A stretch of DNA of 64,000 nucleotides. It comes from Scilla litardierei (Eukaryota > Streptophyta > Magnoliopsida > Asparagales > Asparagaceae). The position numbers and the translations under genes are program-made. A model generated the notes under the pieces. The model saw only the letters and a list, made by a program, of their open reading frames with translations, was not told the origin of the DNA and ran no database searches. Where the stretch lies: positions 20,842,214 through 20,906,213 of the forward strand of contig CM061138.1 of the NCBI GenBank assembly GCA_030789695.1, written 5' to 3'. Positions 60,588 to 64,000 of this stretch are shown here, one piece after another (within the stretch, counting starts at the first letter, position 1; each line of letters begins with the position of its first letter).

Positions 60588-62761
60588 TGTAACACCTCTA
60601 AGTGCAAAATACTATTTTAGCTCATATTTTCTTGTGTGAAAGAGAGTAATAGTCTCAAGTGTTGGTGATCTTTGCATTTATTCCCAACAATGTCCTGCAT
60701 TTACACCCATCTAGGGCATGTTTCCAATTTTGGGAATAAAGAGTGGTTTTTGTGCAAAGATTCCTAAAATGGCATGCTATGTAATTAAGACAGCTAGTTG
60801 GAGGGCACATATGAAGTGAGAATGAGAATGGCATGAAGTGTAATAAAGCAAGCAAGTTGGAGGGTAAAGTTGAAAGAAGAAGGAGATGAGGTTATTGTCA
60901 AATCAAGACGTTTCTTCTACCTTCTCCCTTTTTCTACATTCTTCATCCCTTCTTATCTTCATGGCCATTTTTCTTTCTTCCATTGTTCTCCCTAGTAGGC
61001 TGAATTCACCTTGAGCCATGTAAGGAAAAAAATCAAAGGAAAAATAGAAAGAAAAAGGAGGAAGGAGGAGGAGGAAGGAGGAGAGGTCAAGGAGATCAAC
61101 TAACTAGCTCATTCAAGCTCCTTGTAGGTAGGATTATCAACACTATATGGATTTTATATAGAGCTATATGGTTCATGCATGGCTAATGGTGCTCTTGGTG
61201 TAAATTCACAATTTAATCTCCTTCTTCAAAAGTGTTCATGCATGAAGGATGCACGTAAATCTGTTTTCAATGTCAAGCAAAAACTGTCCCCTGTTAAATT
61301 GTGGATATCTGTTATTTTTAGGTCGAATCAAAATCTGGAAAAAATATAGTCATGTAGCTCATAGTTTTGTTGTCAAAAATCATGTATGCGGTTCCTTATG
61401 GTTTCTGCCAAATTTTAGGATTAATAGGCTCTGGACTGCAACTTAGCAAAATTTGCCAATTTGGATATTATTCACTAAATCAGCTATATGTGCTATTGCA
61501 ATTATCAAAATTAGGTGTTTTAGGGCATTTTGGATATCTACTCTTCAAGCTACAAAATTTTCATGTTTTTCATTCACCCATATCCGACTATAACTATGAG
61601 TAATTTATTGATTCAGTTGCTGCAGTTTTCTGTTTTCTACCGAATTTCTATCTGTTGCTAATTTGGTCCCCATAAATCACACACTTAGTGTTATTTTTGG
61701 AAAATTGGTGGGGCAATGTAAAACTTGCATATTTACAACTTTGTAGTTGGGACTTTTCTCATATGATAACTAGAATTCCCAGAAACAACACTATTTGATG
61801 AAGTTTTGAAATTTCCAGCACTTGACTATATGCTATGGTCCACGTATTTTTATTGAATAAAAACCATGAAATCATTTCAACTTAGTCCCGGGGATGTCTC
61901 TTTCCACTTTTTGGTGGGTGGGCACCCTATGGAGGGGTGGGGAAAACCAAAGTATCGGGTGGGCATAAGGACTGGACTTGCTTTGGTTTAGTTTCACTCG
62001 CACTCCTGACGGGCTAGCATGGCGGGGAGTGGGCGGAGTTGCATCAAAAGAAAGAAAAAGAATGTCTCCTTTTGTACCAGTGTATTTGGGTGAGTCATAG
62101 CTTCCATCCACCTTACTGTATGAGGTCCACCCCTTATGTTGTACTTGATACTTAGGTTCCAAGCATTAAACAATTAAACTTATAACCAATAATTCTCTTT
62201 GTGTTCGTTATTTTGTTGTATCAATTGACTATGGTGACTGACACCGTACCCATTTAGATATAATTCATAGCGTTGTTGAGTTTCCTCCTGGGCACGCTGT
62301 GACGTGTCCACCTACTCCACATGTTCAAGTCAAGTGACCACAGGACTTCAGCCGTAGTGGGGGCTCCCGGAGGGCAACACTACTCAACCGGGTTCCCTGA
62401 GTTAGTTTAGGCTGAGAGTGGTGACCTTGTGGGTTTTGGACACCGGTGTGGGGCGAGAGGAGTTGTAGACACTTTTGTACCTCCCTTAGCATTTGTACCC
62501 TTGTTGTTGTCACATGTGCTTTTGTTTGTACAGTTCTGTGATGTTAATATAGCATCTAGTTTCTGTATGTTGGTTGTAGACTTTTCTACTGGTTGTCTGC
62601 CTATGTGATGATAGTGTTTATTTCTATCTGTGTTGGAGCACTATACTTACCATATCTTTTAGTACTTTCTATTGTCTGTATAATCCCAGCTGTTGCAGTG
62701 GCCTACGCGATTGAACACCACCACAAATACGCTTGGTACTTAGTACCGCGGCCTTGTTACA
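60588..62761 (+). mobile_element. Gypsy-type LTR, about 2.2 kb
   Basis: Begins TGTAACACCTC right after the closing word and polypurine tract, and I place the end at GTTACA (62756-62761), giving a TGTAAC..GTTACA inverted terminus. It contains GC-richer blocks at 61890-62060 and 62280-62480. No internal region or second LTR follows in the window, and no TSD could be verified, so the right end is inferred. Confidence 0.5.
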
Positions 62762-63134
62762 CACATATCTCCATAGTCTTTGAAGAATGGGGCGGGACAA
62801 TGTGACTCATGACCCTAAGGAGCAACATCATGCTCAAGATTGGCCTCAGTTGACTCTTGTCAACTGTCATCCATTTAGAAGCGTCATATGATATATTATT
62901 AATCGAGTTCCGTATATTAACCAGTATATAATTCATTACATATCTGTTCGGTCTTCCTATTACCAACTTATTGAGTAGCCTTTCAACATCAGGCTAAGCA
63001 TGATGTTCCATGCATACGATCGCATGTCACATACCTCTCTTATTGTTAAGACATGTATTGTGTTGTTATTGGTCAAAATCTGCTACTTAACATTTTGTTC
63101 TCTTGGAGATTGACATTGGTTGTGAAGAAATATT
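62762..63134. other. No recognised feature
   Basis: Short AT-rich stretch between the LTR and the hairpin-headed repeats. Confidence 0.4.
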
Positions 63135-63138
63135 GCAT

Positions 63139-63423
63139 ACTAGGCATAACCCGTGCCCGGAAGGCACGGAGGCAGTCGTCGCCCGGGCACAAATTCGGAG
63201 AGAAGCGGTCGCCAAAGTGAAAAAAGTGTGGGGGTGTGTGTAAGAGGATGATTAGGGGAAAAAAGAGGGAAAGCAGTGACTAAAACGCAAAAAAACACCA
63301 AAAACACATTCCAAAGCCAAGTCCAGAAACCCACTCAACCTCCACGTGGCGGCCCAGTCAGCAACCAAAAATATGACTGGGACAAAACTGCCACGTAGGA
63401 CAAACTTCCTGAATTGTATAATA
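63139..63423. mobile_element. Hairpin-headed non-coding repeat, copy 1
   Basis: Starts ACTAGGCATAACCCGTGCC, with a 7-bp stem CCGTGCC/GGCACGG around a CGGAA loop (about 63151-63169), and ends TTGTATAATAGA. It is followed immediately by copy 2. Internal words GCAGTCGTCGCC, AAGCGGTCGCCAAAGTG, ACTAAAACGCAAAAAA and GACAAAACTGCCACGT are shared. No coding capacity; superfamily unknown. Confidence 0.65.
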
Positions 63424-63729
63424 GACTAGTCATAACCTGTGCCAGGATGGCACGGAGGCAGTCGTCGCCAGGGCGCAAATGCGGGGAGAAGCGGTCGCCA
63501 AAGTGCAAAAAGTGTGGGTGTGTGTGTGTGAGGAGGGTCGGGAAAAAAAGAGGAAAAACAGGGACTAAAACGCAAAAAAATCACTAAAACCGCATCCCAA
63601 ACCAAAGTCCAGAACCCCACCCAACCCCCACGTAGCGTCCCAGTCAGCAACAAAAAATATGACTGTGACAAAACTGCCACGTGGGACAAAACTGCCACGT
63701 ATGACAAACTTCATGAATTGTATAATAGA
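63424..63729. mobile_element. Hairpin-headed non-coding repeat, copy 2
   Basis: Tandem to copy 1 and about 80-85% similar by eye. Starts ACTAGTCATAACCTGTGCC, with the stem CTGTGCC/GGCACGG (one G-T pair) around an AGGAT loop. Near the end ACAAAACTGCCACGT is duplicated. Ends TTGTATAATAGA. Confidence 0.65.
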
Positions 63730-64000
63730 TTTTTCCCATTTATATACTTGCATGCATATTACTCATTTGGCCTCTAATATATATGTTTTAGAACAACATG
63801 TGAAATTAGGATTTGTTATCAGTTTACGCACAAAAACATCCTTTTTGCAGATTATGTTTTCATTCTAACGTGTTCAATATGAAGTTTATAATTTCTGACC
63901 CAATGCATATTTTTCTATAATTTTATGAGACTTAATGCAAATTCTATAATTTTCAGGAGTTTAGCCACCTGATATAGGCTTACCAAACGTCTGGAGATTG
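63730..64000. other. No recognised feature at the window edge
   Basis: AT-rich non-coding DNA to the end of the window. Confidence 0.4.

Overview
The window is nuclear DNA of a flowering plant. Two intron-rich plant genes with GT..AG introns, Ty1/copia and Ty3/gypsy retrotransposons, a LINE ORF1, hAT, Harbinger-type and MULE-like DNA elements and abundant microsatellites all point that way. Introns of 8.6 kb and 9.6 kb packed with transposon remains suggest a large, repeat-rich genome. I cannot name the species or even the major angiosperm lineage.

Both real host genes lie on the minus strand. PUX1 (UBX-domain adaptor/regulator of the AAA ATPase CDC48) runs from 33270 down to 18503 in seven exons. 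The exons join in frame to 242 residues. SRP72 (72-kDa protein of the signal recognition particle) runs from 54552 down to 39868 in six exons. These join in frame to 674 residues. The genes belong to unrelated pathways (CDC48 segregase control; co-translational targeting to the ER), so their adjacency is not an operon-like arrangement.

Layout. 1-1280: end of a gypsy-type LTR abutting a hAT transposase remnant. 1788-2800: Tat-like LTR remnant with U3 tandem repeats. 3668-8890: a nearly intact Ty1/copia element (minus strand) with two identical 124-bp LTRs, PBS, PPT and target-site duplication; its polyprotein ORF is broken by a single in-frame TGA. 8896-11300: mostly unrecognised, with one small unknown ORF. 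11300-17800: a patchwork of direct duplications, LTR/PBS fragments and a truncated copia gag-protease element. 18184-33270: PUX1, whose intron 5 holds a decayed Ty3/gypsy pol. 33280-39867: intergenic repeats, including a MULE-like inverted repeat, an 18-bp-arm hairpin and tandem arrays. 39868-54552: SRP72, whose intron 5 carries a hAT-like element with an 8-bp TSD and whose intron 3 carries a tandem LTR-internal-LTR-internal-LTR retroelement. 54600-59670: Tat-like LTR remnant, a 142-bp near-perfect hairpin between microsatellites, a LINE-type ORF1 and two Harbinger/Tourist-like MITEs. 59670-64000: a long gypsy-type LTR and two tandem copies of a small repeat with a conserved hairpin near its head.

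I saw no convincing undescribed multi-gene system. The best leads are mobile-element structures: the hairpin-headed repeat family, the 142-bp foldback, the shared 57-bp module, the tandem coding-less retroelement and the ORF1-only LINE. A NAGNAG splice acceptor in PUX1 is also worth a look. All family names are from reading the sequence only; no search or alignment software was run.
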